In this document: positions 25,530 through 35,800 of the stretch, in pieces
Numbering within the stretch: the first letter of the stretch is position 1
Layout of the letters: the number at the start of each line of letters is the position of its first letter
Assembly: GCA_023665475.1 (NCBI GenBank)
Contig: JAMPEB010000019.1
Coordinates: forward strand, 1 to 60,906
DNA from: Lachnoclostridium sp.
GTDB taxonomy: Bacteria > Bacillota > Clostridia > Lachnospirales > Lachnospiraceae
Reading direction: 5' to 3'
Length of the DNA: 60,906 nt
The notes under the pieces: model-generated
What the model was told of the DNA's origin: nothing
Databases searched by the model: none
The model's input: only the letters and a program-made list of their open reading frames with translations
Program-made: the position numbers and the translations under genes

Positions 25530-26849
25530 TTATAACATTCTTATTATTTCACTTGCCACAGCTTTTGCTAATAATGGCGGTACGGCATTGCCCACTTGTG
25601 AATATTGAGGTACTTCTACCCGTCTGCGCAGCCCGCCCGTTGTTCTCTTTCCCAAAAATTCAAAACTATCATCAAAAGACTGCATTCTCGCCAATTCTCT
25701 TACTGTAAATGTCCTAGGCTCAAATGGTGAAATGTAATCATCCGCAATAGTCATAACTGTTGCGGAAGGTTTGGTTCTATCTAACCTTGTTCTAATATTT
25801 TTCCTTGTAAGTAAAATATCCACATTTTTTCTGCTTACATTTCCATTCTTAAATAACGCAATAACCTCTTCTCCAGCAATTCCCATTTTCTCTGCACAAT
25901 GAGCAATTAACGCAGGCGAATCAGCAATATCAATTCCCTCCGACATAATGCGGTTTTTTAACTCTGCGCCATCCTCACCTTCTTTAAACAATGCAAATCT
26001 TTCAGAAATAATCTGCTGATGTGTCGATGCTTCATTATTATGTATCGCTCCGTCACTATGAATAGTCTTACCATCTATATTCGGAGTCCTGCCTTCTCTC
26101 GACCTCTCTTGAAATTCGGTGCTATTCGCGTGCACTTGATTACGCACCTTTTCATCACGGATCAAATCACTGATAGCATCTGTAATGGTTAAAGCAGTTT
26201 CATCATTATGTGTTGGTTCCGGATATGCCGGTGCAGCCACATCATTTCTATATGCCATAACTATTATCCTGTTTCTTCTTTGAGGCACGCCATAATGTGC
26301 AGCATTTAAAATTCTTGGTTCAAGCATTTGATAACCAATTAGCCGGAATTCATTACGCAATATATTCGGAACTAATTCACCATCTTTATATTGATATCCG
26401 GTTACGCCAACAAATCCATAAAATCTAGTATCTGTAAACCCTGTTACATTTTCTAAAACCACATATTTAGGACGAACTTCATTGATAACTCTTAAATATT
26501 CTCTAAATAACATATTTCTCGGATCATTTGGATCTCTTCTTCCAGCTCTGCTGAAGCCTTGGCAAGGCGGTCCGCCAAATATTGCATCTATTTCCGGAAT
26601 GTCTTGACCCCTGAATATTTCTAAGTTCTGAATCGCTCCGCAAATCATATCGCCATTCAGTTCTCTTATATCTCCCCTGTGAAAATGTGTGTTTACACCT
26701 TGATGCAAACCTAACTGTTCATGTCTGTTCATATATGTTCGCTGAACATCCGAATTAATATCACTAGAGAAAAGAATATGAAAACCAGCTTGAATAAGCC
26801 CTTCACTCATTCCACCAGCACCGCAAAATAAATCTATTGCATACGCCAT
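25530..26849 (-). CDS. DNA (cytosine-5) methyltransferase
   Basis: A 439-residue C5 methyltransferase. Motif I is DLFCGAGGMSEG, motif IV GGPPCQGFSRAG with the catalytic Cys, motif VI VLENVTGF, motif VIII RRNRIIV, and motif X QVGNAVPPLLAKAVA near the end. The target-recognition region lies between VIII and X (about 240-370). Start at 26849 because AGGAGG lies 8-9 bases upstream. Its promoter contains a perfect palindrome in the spacer. The restriction gene follows directly, so the pair forms one operon. Confidence 0.93.
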   Translation of the reverse strand: MAYAIDLFCGAGGMSEGLIQAGFHILFSSDINSDVQRTYMNRHEQLGLHQGVNTHFHRGDIRELNGDMICGAIQNLEIFRGQDIPEIDAIFGGPPCQGFSRAGRRDPNDPRNMLFREYLRVINEVRPKYVVLENVTGFTDTRFYGFVGVTGYQYKDGELVPNILRNEFRLIGYQMLEPRILNAAHYGVPQRRNRIIVMAYRNDVAAPAYPEPTHNDETALTITDAISDLIRDEKVRNQVHANSTEFQERSREGRTPNIDGKTIHSDGAIHNNEASTHQQIISERFALFKEGEDGAELKNRIMSEGIDIADSPALIAHCAEKMGIAGEEVIALFKNGNVSRKNVDILLTRKNIRTRLDRTKPSATVMTIADDYISPFEPRTFTVRELARMQSFDDSFEFLGKRTTGGLRRRVEVPQYSQVGNAVPPLLAKAVASEIIRML

Positions 26850-26907
26850 CGTCATTTCCTCCTTCTTATTAATTTTATCACATGCATTATAAAATGTCCA
26901 GGACTTT

Positions 26908-26946
26908 ATGTTCTTTTATTTTAGAACATGTGTTCTGTTTTGTCAA
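26908..26946 (-). promoter_or_regulatory. restriction-modification promoter with palindromic operator
   Basis: Minus strand TTGACA (26941-26946), a 17-base spacer and TAAAAT (26918-26923). A perfect 14-bp palindrome AGAACATGTGTTCT (26923-26936) lies over the spacer and -10 edge. A further half-site ATGTTCT (26908-26914) pairs with AGAACAT (26923-26929) across 8 bases. GAAC-N4-GTTC is the core of the Bacillus LexA box. Candidates are LexA or the methyltransferase itself as autorepressor. The rest of 26850-27044 holds no gene. Confidence 0.75.
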
Positions 26947-27044
26947 ATAAATTTTTATTTGGGTATAATCTCTCTTATTTTCTACAAAAGCACCTCTGTT
27001 GTTTGATTCATTTTGCTCAATCCAATTTTTAACTTTTATTTCTA

Positions 27045-27764
27045 TCAAGTCTCCACTTCCATCTGCCGCACCACCGCTATAGGCGTGGACTGCGCCGACT
27101 GCCCTAAGGGATTGTCCGCAAACGCCTGCTTACAAAAAGCAGTAGGAATACTGATACTGCTTTTTCCGAGCACTTCCACATTTAAATCATTGGCATCGAT
27201 GATGACTACAGGACAGCCTATGTATTCGGAAATTTCCTCCGCAACCTGATCCGGCGCCGCAGGCGCCATCTTGGCATAATGATTGTAGGGCGGAATGGTG
27301 CAGTCGCAGGGACCGTCAATGGCTCTTGCTTTCATGCCTGCAATTTTGTAAAAAATACCCCTCACGCCAAATACCTTAGTAATAGCGGAACAGACGGATG
27401 CCAGCAAAATCTTGAAAACACCCGCATCCCGCAGGGCGAGCTCCATGGTCCACGGAGAGCCGAGTCCGATGCCATAAGGCGAGCGGTAGACAAACTTACA
27501 AAGAAATCGCGCCAAAGGGCGGGGATGAATATCCTCTATGGGAAATGCCCTTCCCTGACAGATGGCGACTAATTTCTCGCTGATAAATACATAATCCTCT
27601 TCACAGACCTTTCCCACAACATATTTATCCATAAGTCGGAATAAATCTTCGCCGCTCATAACCACATGGGTTTTAACGGGATATCTGGCAACTGCGCCAT
27701 AATCCGGCGTTTCCATGATAATCCGCTTCCCCTCGTTCGCTTCACAGTCCATTGTCTTTGCCAT
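27045..27764 (-). CDS. CofE-like (F420-0:gamma-glutamyl ligase family) protein, orphan
   Basis: A 239-residue protein that resembles coenzyme F420-0:L-glutamate ligase. Family features are VFISEKLVAICQGR near residue 80, and later PCDCTIPPYNHYAKMAP and VVIIDANDLN. No other F420 genes are in the window, and Lachnospiraceae are not known F420 producers. It may therefore ligate glutamate to another acceptor. AAGGAGC lies upstream of the ATG. Confidence 0.75.
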   Translation of the reverse strand: MAKTMDCEANEGKRIIMETPDYGAVARYPVKTHVVMSGEDLFRLMDKYVVGKVCEEDYVFISEKLVAICQGRAFPIEDIHPRPLARFLCKFVYRSPYGIGLGSPWTMELALRDAGVFKILLASVCSAITKVFGVRGIFYKIAGMKARAIDGPCDCTIPPYNHYAKMAPAAPDQVAEEISEYIGCPVVIIDANDLNVEVLGKSSISIPTAFCKQAFADNPLGQSAQSTPIAVVRQMEVET

Positions 27765-27836
27765 AAAGCAGCTCCTTTCCAGATAAGATATCTCTATCCT
27801 ACCCGAGTGTTGTGTCCTGCTTCCGGCAAAGTTGTG

Positions 27837-28679
27837 TTATTCTTGTAAATTCTCGGAAATATCTATCTTATAAATCATCACCTCTCTACTTTTCGTTGAT
27901 GAGCTTGTCCCTATCTCATAATACCCTACATCATAATACCCTATCTCAGCGACTGCCAGACTGTACTGAGTCGCCTTCGCGCATAGATTGCTCTCCTCAA
28001 TCTCAATGATTGTCTGATTTGCCTGCGGATTTACCGCCACCATCCGCTCCGATGCCTGAAATCCCGCCGATTCCACAAACAACTCCAGACACTCATAAAG
28101 CGCCCTGCTTGAAAAAGTGCCTTCATACAGATTAATTTCTGCGCCCCAAACCCCCCCTGTAACGGCATTCAGATATAATATAATATATTGATTTTCATTG
28201 ACAAACTTTATGGTCCAAAAGCTATAATACGGCTCCAATTGCGTTTTTGCAGATACATCCGTATATCCCATGCCTAGTGTCGCTTTTACGCGAAACACTT
28301 CCCCGCCTGTTTTTTCTTCCTTCACAAATCCTGTCTTTGCCAGCCAATCTTCCCCTGCCTGAACGGCTTCCTCCATGGAAAGCTGCCCTTCCACCGGATT
28401 ATGCAGAATCTCGCCCTTGCGGTTATTCCAGCATTTTACCGCATCCTCTATCTGCTCCATGGTAAGAACCGGCATTTTGCTGTCGGCATCCTCTTCCTCT
28501 CCGCCTGCCCCGCTCCCGTATCCCTGCCATGCCAAAACCGGGGACTCCATAAGGATTTCCCCGCTACCCTTTAATAACCGCTCTTCCTCAACTTTTAAAA
28601 TAAAATTCATGACAGCCATGCTCCCTGCGATAAAGATAACAGAAGCAAGCAGCGTTAATATGGTGTATTTATTCTTCAT
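27837..28679 (-). CDS. membrane-anchored protein of a two-component operon, unknown function
   Basis: A 280-residue protein with an N-terminal membrane segment (about 7-27) and an extracytoplasmic remainder. The latter has an acidic linker followed by an alpha/beta region (SMEEAVQAGEDWLAKTG, SFWTIKFVNENQYIILYLNAVTGGV). It recalls PepSY- or YycH/I-like accessory proteins of sensor kinases, but no domain can be named. It lies 30 bases downstream of the histidine kinase on the same strand, so it may modulate that kinase or be its output. Confidence 0.65.
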   Translation of the reverse strand: MKNKYTILTLLASVIFIAGSMAVMNFILKVEEERLLKGSGEILMESPVLAWQGYGSGAGGEEEDADSKMPVLTMEQIEDAVKCWNNRKGEILHNPVEGQLSMEEAVQAGEDWLAKTGFVKEEKTGGEVFRVKATLGMGYTDVSAKTQLEPYYSFWTIKFVNENQYIILYLNAVTGGVWGAEINLYEGTFSSRALYECLELFVESAGFQASERMVAVNPQANQTIIEIEESNLCAKATQYSLAVAEIGYYDVGYYEIGTSSSTKSREVMIYKIDISENLQE

Positions 28680-28709
28680 GATTTCTCCCTGTTGGTGTTT
28701 GCGAAATTC

Positions 28710-30104
28710 CTAAAACCCAACATAGACCTCCGTCCCGCTTCTCCCATCGCTTGCTATCCGCATTCCCGCCTTGTGGATTTGCGCAATTTTTAATACCAGT
28801 GCCAAGCCTAACCCTGCTCCATGCTGCTTCCGCGCACGGGACTTGTCCACCATATAAAAGGCTTCCGTGATGCGGCTTAATTCCTCGGGAGGTATGCCTT
28901 TCCCATTATCTTTAATGCAGATTTGGTATCTGCCCTTATTTCTCTTTCCCAATATCCAGATATCTTTGCAATCCGCTTTTATCGCATTGTCTATTAAATT
29001 TAGCATCATGGTTTTAAAGAGGTCATAATCCGTTTTTATCCTTCCCTCTTCCATTTCCATATGTAAGCTTACGCCCCTCTTTTCGCATAAAGGCTCCACT
29101 CCCTGCCGCAGATTCTCGAAAATATCCTGCACAGAGGTATCCTCCAAAAGAAAATCCTGCTTATCCAAAACAAATAAATCCATTAATTTTAGGGATAAGG
29201 CTTCCAGCCGCATGCCTTCATTTAAAATATATTCCGCCGCACTTTTCACCTGTTCTCTGGGCAGTTCCCTCTGGTACAGCATGTCCGCATAGCCAATCAC
29301 GGATGTCAGGGGTGTTTTTAATTCATGGGCAAAATTTGCCGCAAAATCCTCTTTCTGCCTTGCCGCATCCGATAACTCCGCAATCCGCTTTTCTACCTGC
29401 TCCGCCATCTGGTTAAAATCCGCCGCCAGCTCTCCGATTTCATCCTGCCTGTCAATAGGAATCCGCTCCGCGTAATTTCCCTTTGCCATCCTCCTCGCCA
29501 CTTTGCTTACCTTCTTGATGGAACCTGTCAGCACTTGGGTCAGCAGGAAAATCACAGGAAACCCAATCGCCATAATAATCAGGTAAATCCTCTGAAAATA
29601 AGTCATCATGCTCCTCTGGGTGTCCACGATGGAAGTAATGTCCGTTTCCGTCACCAGCCCGATTTTTGTTTCTCCCTGAAGGACACAGGCGGCAATCAAA
29701 ATAGAACTTCCCCCGTCCTGCCTGCACACCTGAAAAGTGATTTTGTTATCCTCCCCTTCAAAATCAATGATTTCCGGCTGCGCTGCCATATTGGAAACAA
29801 GGCATGCTCCATCCATCCTATACAAAGCTGCTTTTGTGGTAAAATTTTCCGTAAGGCGTGACACCTTATTATTATCCGGCTCGCCCGCTTGGGCAGCCTC
29901 GGTATCTTCCTCAAACAGATCCGGCTCCATATATAAAATGGACTGCAGGATATATTTGTTGTGTTGAAATTCCTGAAAGGCATATTCCTTTTCCCTTTCC
30001 ATGGCGTTTTGATAAGCAAAATGAATCAGCAGATAACCGGAAATCTGAAAGGTAAGCCCGAATATCACCACAAAGCAGAGAAAAATCTTGTGAAACAGCT
30101 TCAT
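28710..30104 (-). CDS. sensor histidine kinase
   Basis: A 464-residue membrane kinase. Membrane segments at about 7-30 and 171-193 flank an extracellular sensor of about 140 residues. A HAMP linker (about 194-245) follows, then the phosphoacceptor H-box NFAHELKTPLTSVIGY with His260. The ATPase domain has DNGKGIPPEE and the G-rich HGAGLGLALV. It overlaps the response regulator by 4 bases, a typical coupled pair. The signal is unknown. Confidence 0.93.
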   Translation of the reverse strand: MKLFHKIFLCFVVIFGLTFQISGYLLIHFAYQNAMEREKEYAFQEFQHNKYILQSILYMEPDLFEEDTEAAQAGEPDNNKVSRLTENFTTKAALYRMDGACLVSNMAAQPEIIDFEGEDNKITFQVCRQDGGSSILIAACVLQGETKIGLVTETDITSIVDTQRSMMTYFQRIYLIIMAIGFPVIFLLTQVLTGSIKKVSKVARRMAKGNYAERIPIDRQDEIGELAADFNQMAEQVEKRIAELSDAARQKEDFAANFAHELKTPLTSVIGYADMLYQRELPREQVKSAAEYILNEGMRLEALSLKLMDLFVLDKQDFLLEDTSVQDIFENLRQGVEPLCEKRGVSLHMEMEEGRIKTDYDLFKTMMLNLIDNAIKADCKDIWILGKRNKGRYQICIKDNGKGIPPEELSRITEAFYMVDKSRARKQHGAGLGLALVLKIAQIHKAGMRIASDGRSGTEVYVGF

Positions 30105-30760
30105 TTCCCTTCCTCCAAGCGGTATCCTATCCGAAAGACGGTCTTAATATAATTTTCCCAGGAAAGCTTTCTTCTGAGCCGCTGAATATGGGAATCCAGC
30201 GTGCGCGTATCACCCATGAATTCCTCTCCCCAGACTTTTTCATACAGCCGCTCCCTGTATAAAGCGACATTTTTATTCTGCACCAGCTCCACAAGCAAAT
30301 CAAACTCTTTCACGGTCAGCTCCACGCTCTGCCCTGCCTTGGTGACCGTCCGGGATGCGATATCAATTTCCACATCGGCAAAGGTCAGGCGCTTATTGAT
30401 TTTCCCATACCGCCGAAGCAGGGCTTCCACCCTTGCCGTCAGCTCACCCACCTGAAACGGCTTGGTGATATAATCATCCGCCCCCAGCTTTAATCCCTTG
30501 ATGCGCTCACTTACTCCGCTCTTTGCCGTTAAAAAAATAACGGGAGTCCCCATTGGCTTTATATATTCCAAAAGCTCGTACCCGTCAATCTCCGGCAGCA
30601 TAATATCCAGCAGAATCAAGTCAAAGCTTTCCCGCTCAATAAAATCCGCACCGCTTTTGCCATCATAGGCGCAGATGCAGCGGTACCCCTCCGCCTCCAG
30701 ATTCATCTTTATTAAATTCGCTATCGCCTTCTCGTCTTCCACCACAAGTATTTTTTGCAT
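30101..30760 (-). CDS. OmpR-family response regulator
   Basis: A 219-residue regulator. The receiver domain has VVEDE, phosphoacceptor Asp52 in LILLDIMLP, FLTAK and a K in YITKPF. The C-terminal winged helix ends in RTLDSHIQRLRRKL and YRLEEGK. I chose the ATG at 30760, which opens with MQKILVVEDE and has AAGGA upstream. The longer frame runs through the palindromic element at 30786-30829. It is the first gene of a three-gene operon with the kinase and the membrane protein. Confidence 0.95.
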   Translation of the reverse strand: MQKILVVEDEKAIANLIKMNLEAEGYRCICAYDGKSGADFIERESFDLILLDIMLPEIDGYELLEYIKPMGTPVIFLTAKSGVSERIKGLKLGADDYITKPFQVGELTARVEALLRRYGKINKRLTFADVEIDIASRTVTKAGQSVELTVKEFDLLVELVQNKNVALYRERLYEKVWGEEFMGDTRTLDSHIQRLRRKLSWENYIKTVFRIGYRLEEGK

Positions 30761-30785
30761 CCGTGTTATCCTTATAAATATTATA

Positions 30786-30829
30786 TAGCAAGCTGGCTTG
30801 CATTCTGCGCCAGCAGAATCATTATACCA
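30786..30829 (-). repeat. family-D palindromic element in the response-regulator leader
   Basis: Minus strand: TGGTATAATG, ATTCTGC-TGGC-GCAGAAT, then GCAAGC-CA-GCTTGC. It matches 23031-23071 over about 41 bases. As there, the extended -10 TGGTATAAT points into the downstream gene, here about 60 bases before the regulator start, so it probably forms the promoter. Confidence 0.75.
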
Positions 30830-30852
30830 CACAGATGTGTCAAAGTTGTGTA

Positions 30853-30940
30853 TTGCGGTTTAATGTGTAATAGACAAATAATTAAGCAAAATCAATTTAT
30901 CTTTTGCACGGGATGCGGCTACATTAATAAGCCTTTATAA
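30853..30940 (-). pseudogene. remnant of a second helicase gene, internal segment fused to the 3' end
   Basis: Read on the minus strand, this encodes LINVAASRAKDKLILL followed directly by NYLSITH and a stop. The first part matches helicase residues 820-835 (LINVATSRARDKLILL). The second matches its last residues (NYFSIRH, stop). About 170 codons between them are missing, and the join lies in a shared GATT(T/C)TGCTT. This is a decayed paralogue with an internal deletion, not a functional gene. Confidence 0.85.
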
Positions 30941-30960
30941 GCTCATTCTATTTTCGACAT

Positions 30961-31015
30961 AAAAACGGAGCTGATGTTCGGTAGATTCTTCATCTACTTC
31001 TGCAACAGCCCCCGC
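30961..31015 (-). terminator. intrinsic terminator of the 31-32.7 kb gene pair
   Basis: Minus strand: a long hairpin with outer arms CGGGGGCTG and CAGCTCCG, and an inner perfect stem GTAGAT-GAAG-AATCTAC, followed by TTTTT. It begins about 18 bases after the stop of the 362-residue gene. Confidence 0.75.
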
Positions 31016-31032
31016 TGATTTTTATTTTTCAA

Positions 31033-32121
31033 TTATAAATCTAAGTATATTCCTGTACGCACAGCAAGCCTTCCGCTAAATGAATATCCCAGATTTACGA
31101 AAGAGGCAATGTCAGTAAGAGTCGTAAATGAGTAAACAAAAAGCGGTAATGCTGCAATAAGCACCCCAAGGACTGACAGCGATTTTGTGACTATGCTCCA
31201 TATGACGGAATGCGCAATGCTTTCCAATCTTGCAATAAACTCCGCATCATAATCTGAATAAATACCCAATGCATTCAATTGCCTTTCCACATATTCTTCA
31301 CTGCCGGCCCGCAATGCCTCTTCGCTCATACCCTCTTTATACTTTTCCTTATAGTAACTGAGCATGGCATCTCGGACATCTCCGAATGCACCCACAATAG
31401 ACTCCATATTATATTCACCTTCGCTGGCTGCATAAAGCAATGCGATCTTGTCCAATACCTCCGAATTTATATTGCTTATATTTCCCACTGTTTGTGTATA
31501 ATCAAAACCCGAATAACAAGCACTGCCTAATGATGCAAGCCCTGAAAAAAGCGCATCCAGTTTAGCAGAACTTAAAAATGTATTATAAGCAATAACATCA
31601 CTTGACGAAATAATATATGGCAGATCGTTTGCAGTAGGCGCCCTGCCTGGACCATCAACATAGTGTGACAAGTACAAATATGTTAAATACTTGCCAAAAT
31701 CCTCTCCTCCTTTAGACTCCCCTTCATAATAGTTAGTATCATAATACCTTGAAGCCACTTCATATATGTTTTGAATTCGCTGCTTTTGTTCTTGATATGA
31801 TGCCGGCGGATTTCCATCATAATCATATAATGCCAGCGGGATTGCATTGTCAAGCTCAACCATATCATAAAGCAACTGCAAATCCTGCTCCTCTGTCTTT
31901 CCCGACAGAGCAAGCATATCCACTATGTCCTCCATAGAGAAGCCCAGCTCCTGTAGATTTTCAACCATTTCTTGTGTTCCGCTGAGAAGGTCTGACAGCT
32001 GTTGGACGGTAATGCTCACATCAGCTTTAGCATACACAGCCATCGGGTTAATAATGACCATGCATAATGCCAACACCACCGAAAACAGCTTTTTTAAACT
32101 TCTTTTACTTAACCTCTTCAT
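31033..32121 (-). CDS. secreted or membrane-attached protein of unknown function
   Basis: A 362-residue protein with a typical signal peptide (KRLSKRSLKKLF then VVLALCMVIINPMAVYA, cut after AYA). The mature part is helical and acidic. Near the C-terminus a strongly hydrophobic stretch of about 30 residues (IVTKSLSVLGVLIAALPLFVYS) could anchor it or insert in a membrane. No family was recognised. It lies 12 bases after the 201-residue membrane protein, so both act together or are co-expressed. The block is AT-rich and bounded by helicase fragments. Confidence 0.6.
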   Translation of the reverse strand: MKRLSKRSLKKLFSVVLALCMVIINPMAVYAKADVSITVQQLSDLLSGTQEMVENLQELGFSMEDIVDMLALSGKTEEQDLQLLYDMVELDNAIPLALYDYDGNPPASYQEQKQRIQNIYEVASRYYDTNYYEGESKGGEDFGKYLTYLYLSHYVDGPGRAPTANDLPYIISSSDVIAYNTFLSSAKLDALFSGLASLGSACYSGFDYTQTVGNISNINSEVLDKIALLYAASEGEYNMESIVGAFGDVRDAMLSYYKEKYKEGMSEEALRAGSEEYVERQLNALGIYSDYDAEFIARLESIAHSVIWSIVTKSLSVLGVLIAALPLFVYSFTTLTDIASFVNLGYSFSGRLAVRTGIYLDL

Positions 32122-32133
32122 TTCTTTCCTCCT

Positions 32134-32739
32134 TTATTCAGTCGATAATGTCTCCCAATAATAGTGGGCGTAAATTATTTTGAAAAACAGCGTCCGCTTC
32201 ACCTCCATGTCAGCAAACTTTTTACCGTCTGCCAGTATATAGTAGTTTTTACTTTCACTATCGTAACCGATTGTAAACTCCTTGTCAAAATCGTATTGAA
32301 CTGAATGGTATACTCCCGCATCAACCCACCACAATTGCTTCCAATAGTGCTGATATTCTATCGTTGCGGGAAATACGGTATCAAACAGCTCTTTCGGTTT
32401 CGTACTGCTTAAAACTTCATATTTAACAATTTCTTCCCCATATGGCAATCCTTTATTTAGTTCACCAGATTCCTTATCCTTTACTGATACAAAAGTTTTA
32501 CCATGGAGTAATTCATAGAAGTTGATAACCTGCCTGACTTCTTCCTGACAAAACGGTATTATAAACAGCCCTATGGCAAAGAAAGTCATCATAGCATAAT
32601 ATATGGCGAAATGATACCACTTGATATGGGTACGCAGTTCTTTATATCCACCTCTGGACTTATAAAATATGACACGCTTAAACGCCACACGATATATAAG
32701 AAACAATCCAATTGCCAATGGAAAAAATGCTGCTTCCAT
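32134..32739 (-). CDS. small membrane protein of unknown function
   Basis: A 201-residue protein with two membrane segments (about 3-20 and 43-65). The exposed C-terminal part is rich in Tyr and Trp (WWVDAGVYHSVQYDF, KNYYILADGKKFAD). The pattern resembles DUF3592-like or other small envelope proteins, but I cannot place it in a family. It is the first gene of a pair with the secreted protein downstream. Confidence 0.55.
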   Translation of the reverse strand: MEAAFFPLAIGLFLIYRVAFKRVIFYKSRGGYKELRTHIKWYHFAIYYAMMTFFAIGLFIIPFCQEEVRQVINFYELLHGKTFVSVKDKESGELNKGLPYGEEIVKYEVLSSTKPKELFDTVFPATIEYQHYWKQLWWVDAGVYHSVQYDFDKEFTIGYDSESKNYYILADGKKFADMEVKRTLFFKIIYAHYYWETLSTE

Positions 32740-32845
32740 TCTGTTCTCCCCTGTTTCAACCTAATCTACGAATACCTTTACGCTGCCCCTTGGGAAAATG
32801 ATAGCATATTTTGGTATTTATTGCAAACGGTTTTTTGATTGCGGT

Positions 32846-35800
32846 TTAATGCCTAATAGAGAAATAGTTAAGCAAAATCTCTTTAATATGGTTATAACGC
32901 CTTGCATAAGAATTTTCCACGCGGATAATCTGCAGATTATGAGCGCGGCAGATTTCATTTTTCTTTCGGTCACGATTCTGCACCACTTCGTCCTCAAAAT
33001 GCTCCTTCCCATCCAGCTCTATTGCCAAAATGGGAATATTATCCCGCCCCTGCCGCTCATACACCACAAAATCAAATCGCCCTGAGTAAAATAAATCACT
33101 ATAATTGATATTATCCTCAAAGACTTGAGAAATCGCTACTTCCTTTTGCACGCTGTAACGGCTTTGTGACAGCCAGATATTTTCCAATGCATGATTTAAA
33201 TTTCCCAAAAAAGCCTCTTCCGTTGCCGTACTGAAAGGTTTCACACCTAAAGCTCTGGAATTCGCATGTTTTGGAGTCACTTGGGACTCCCCTTTTTCTT
33301 TTACATATTGGATAAGCTCAAAAAGGTCATCTTCACTGTCCTTTTGATGCAGGCGTGCCAGATTATCTTCATCCAAAAGCAGAATCAATTTATCCCTTGC
33401 ACGGGATGTCGCCACATTAATCAGCTCCTTATTATTTTTCAACCATTCATAAGTGCCTGCCTGAGTCTGGTCAGTAAGCGCCATGGAAAACAGCACCACA
33501 TCCTTCTCATCCCCTTGAAAGGCATGCACCGTTCCGCAGGCTACATTTTGCAGCTTTTCACGCTGTACCGCCTGCTCTATCAATTTTCTCTGATTTACAA
33601 AGGGCGTAATCACACCTATTGTTTTATCTTTATTTTGACATGCATATCTAACGATTTCCTCCACCTCGCCGTCAGCAGTGTTCTTGGCATCACTGCGGTT
33701 ACTTTTTACATTGATAAGCACAAGAGGATTTTGTTCCTTACTGTCAGAACAGATTTTTAACTTAGAATTATAATATTTCTTATTATTAAACTCGATAATC
33801 TTCCGGTTGCAGCGATAATGATTGTGCAAAAGAACCTCATCGCTTACCGCATCACATGCCAAAAAAGTTTTATAAATAGAATTGGCCCTGTAATCATATT
33901 CATCTGCCACATTATATTTTTTACGCAGCTTTTGATTGGTCAGCTCATCCAAGAGAATTACGGGATTCAACTGCTGCGGGTCTCCTACCAGCATCAGATT
34001 TTCCCCTCTGATAATCGGCACAAGGGAAACCGCCGTGTTGCACTGGCTCGCTTCATCAATAATCACCATATCAAATACAGGCTTTGGCTCTCCCAGCTTA
34101 TGGGCGGATATGCATGTAGTAATAATAACCGGGAAAATTTTTTGCAGCTTTTTCACATTACTTGTATTGCTGAGATATCTGCCAAAATCCGCTGCTTGCT
34201 TTTCCCCTTCTTCCTCAAATAAAATATCTCTTAACTCTTTGTATTTTTCCTCACCTAATCTTTTAATATAGCGGGCAGAAGTATAAAATAAATATTTGTA
34301 TAGCTCTTCCAAATTATTATCTAATAACGCAAGGGCTTCCTCATCTGTCGTTTCTCCCAACTCTCCTATCTTTTCCTGAACCTGATTTAGCTGTCTTCCC
34401 TGTAAATCCGACTGAAAAGGAACCATTTCCAAAGATGCCTTCATCCTTCTTTGATATTCCAGCATTCTGTTTAATGTTTCCCGCCTCTCTTTGAAATCCA
34501 ATACATCTTCATATTTTTTCAATAAATCTGACAGCTTCTTAGCCCTCTCCGAACGGTCATCTTTGTTTTTATCCAATGTGGATTCATACACTGTAACTTC
34601 TTTTACCTGCGCATACACTTTTTTGATATATTCTATAGCTTCTTTTACCTTATCCTGATTTCCTAAGCGCAGCACGGGAAAGGGAATCTTTTTCCCTTTA
34701 TATTCCATATTGCGCAGTTTTTCAAAAACACTATTGATGGGATGATTGTTATAAGAGGCAAAAAGCACTGTCCTCTCATTGAAAAAAGCAGTCACTATCG
34801 TATTGATAATGGTATTTGTCTTGCCTGTTCCGGGCGGTCCCTGAATATATGCTATGGGATATTTCATGGCATTATTGATTGCTAAAAGCTGGTCCAGATT
34901 AATCCGCTTATCAATCAGAGTAATCGGATATTCTTTTCTTCGGATAGACGGTTTCAAAAGCTCACCAAAAAATGCCTTGATAGGTATGGTTGCTTTCCCC
35001 TCACTATACATATCAATAATTGCCCGGTATTCACTATGTAAATCCAGCACTACTTCCATTCCCAGCCCGATTATGTATGGCATATCATCCACTCCCATGA
35101 CCTGATTGGCATGCCTTGTCACACAGTCTTTAATCTGCTCTTGATTTTTCTCGAAATCCTTTAAAAGCTCATACTCCTCCGCATCCAGATATTTGCGGAT
35201 GCTTTCTTTGGTTTCACCTAAATAGAACTCTGTACAAACAGTAATTTCATCATCCGGCCGCAAAATTTTATTTTTTACATCAAGCTGCAGCTTCTTGTAA
35301 GCCAGCACATACAGCCCCCTGTTCGTATGTATGCTTAAAACATTCAGGGCTAGCTGTTGAATCACTAACTTCCCGGATTTTTGCTCTTTCTCATCCATTT
35401 TATATTGGAAATTTTTTACAATCGTCTGAAACTGCTCTGTACTAAGCTGGTAGCTCTCTCCTTGAAAACTATCCCCATCCAAAAATTTAACCAGCTCAAA
35501 GTCCGAATAATACGGTGTGGTATCCATACGGTTACACATCTCCAGATAATTCAAAATCTTTAAGTTGGCTATATTATCAAATAACACTTTATATTTATGG
35601 GGATTCAGATAAATGTCCTGTACCAAATTCTGGTTTACCGGACAGTAAGACCCCTCTACGATTTGCGAGGATATAATAGAATCGATATAGATGATGTCAT
35701 AGGAATCTGTTGTGTATCTGCCTAAGTGCAGACCCTCAACAGCAAGGGTACGCTTTGCAGCATTTAAGCTGCGAATTCCTATCCAATACTTTGTAACTTC

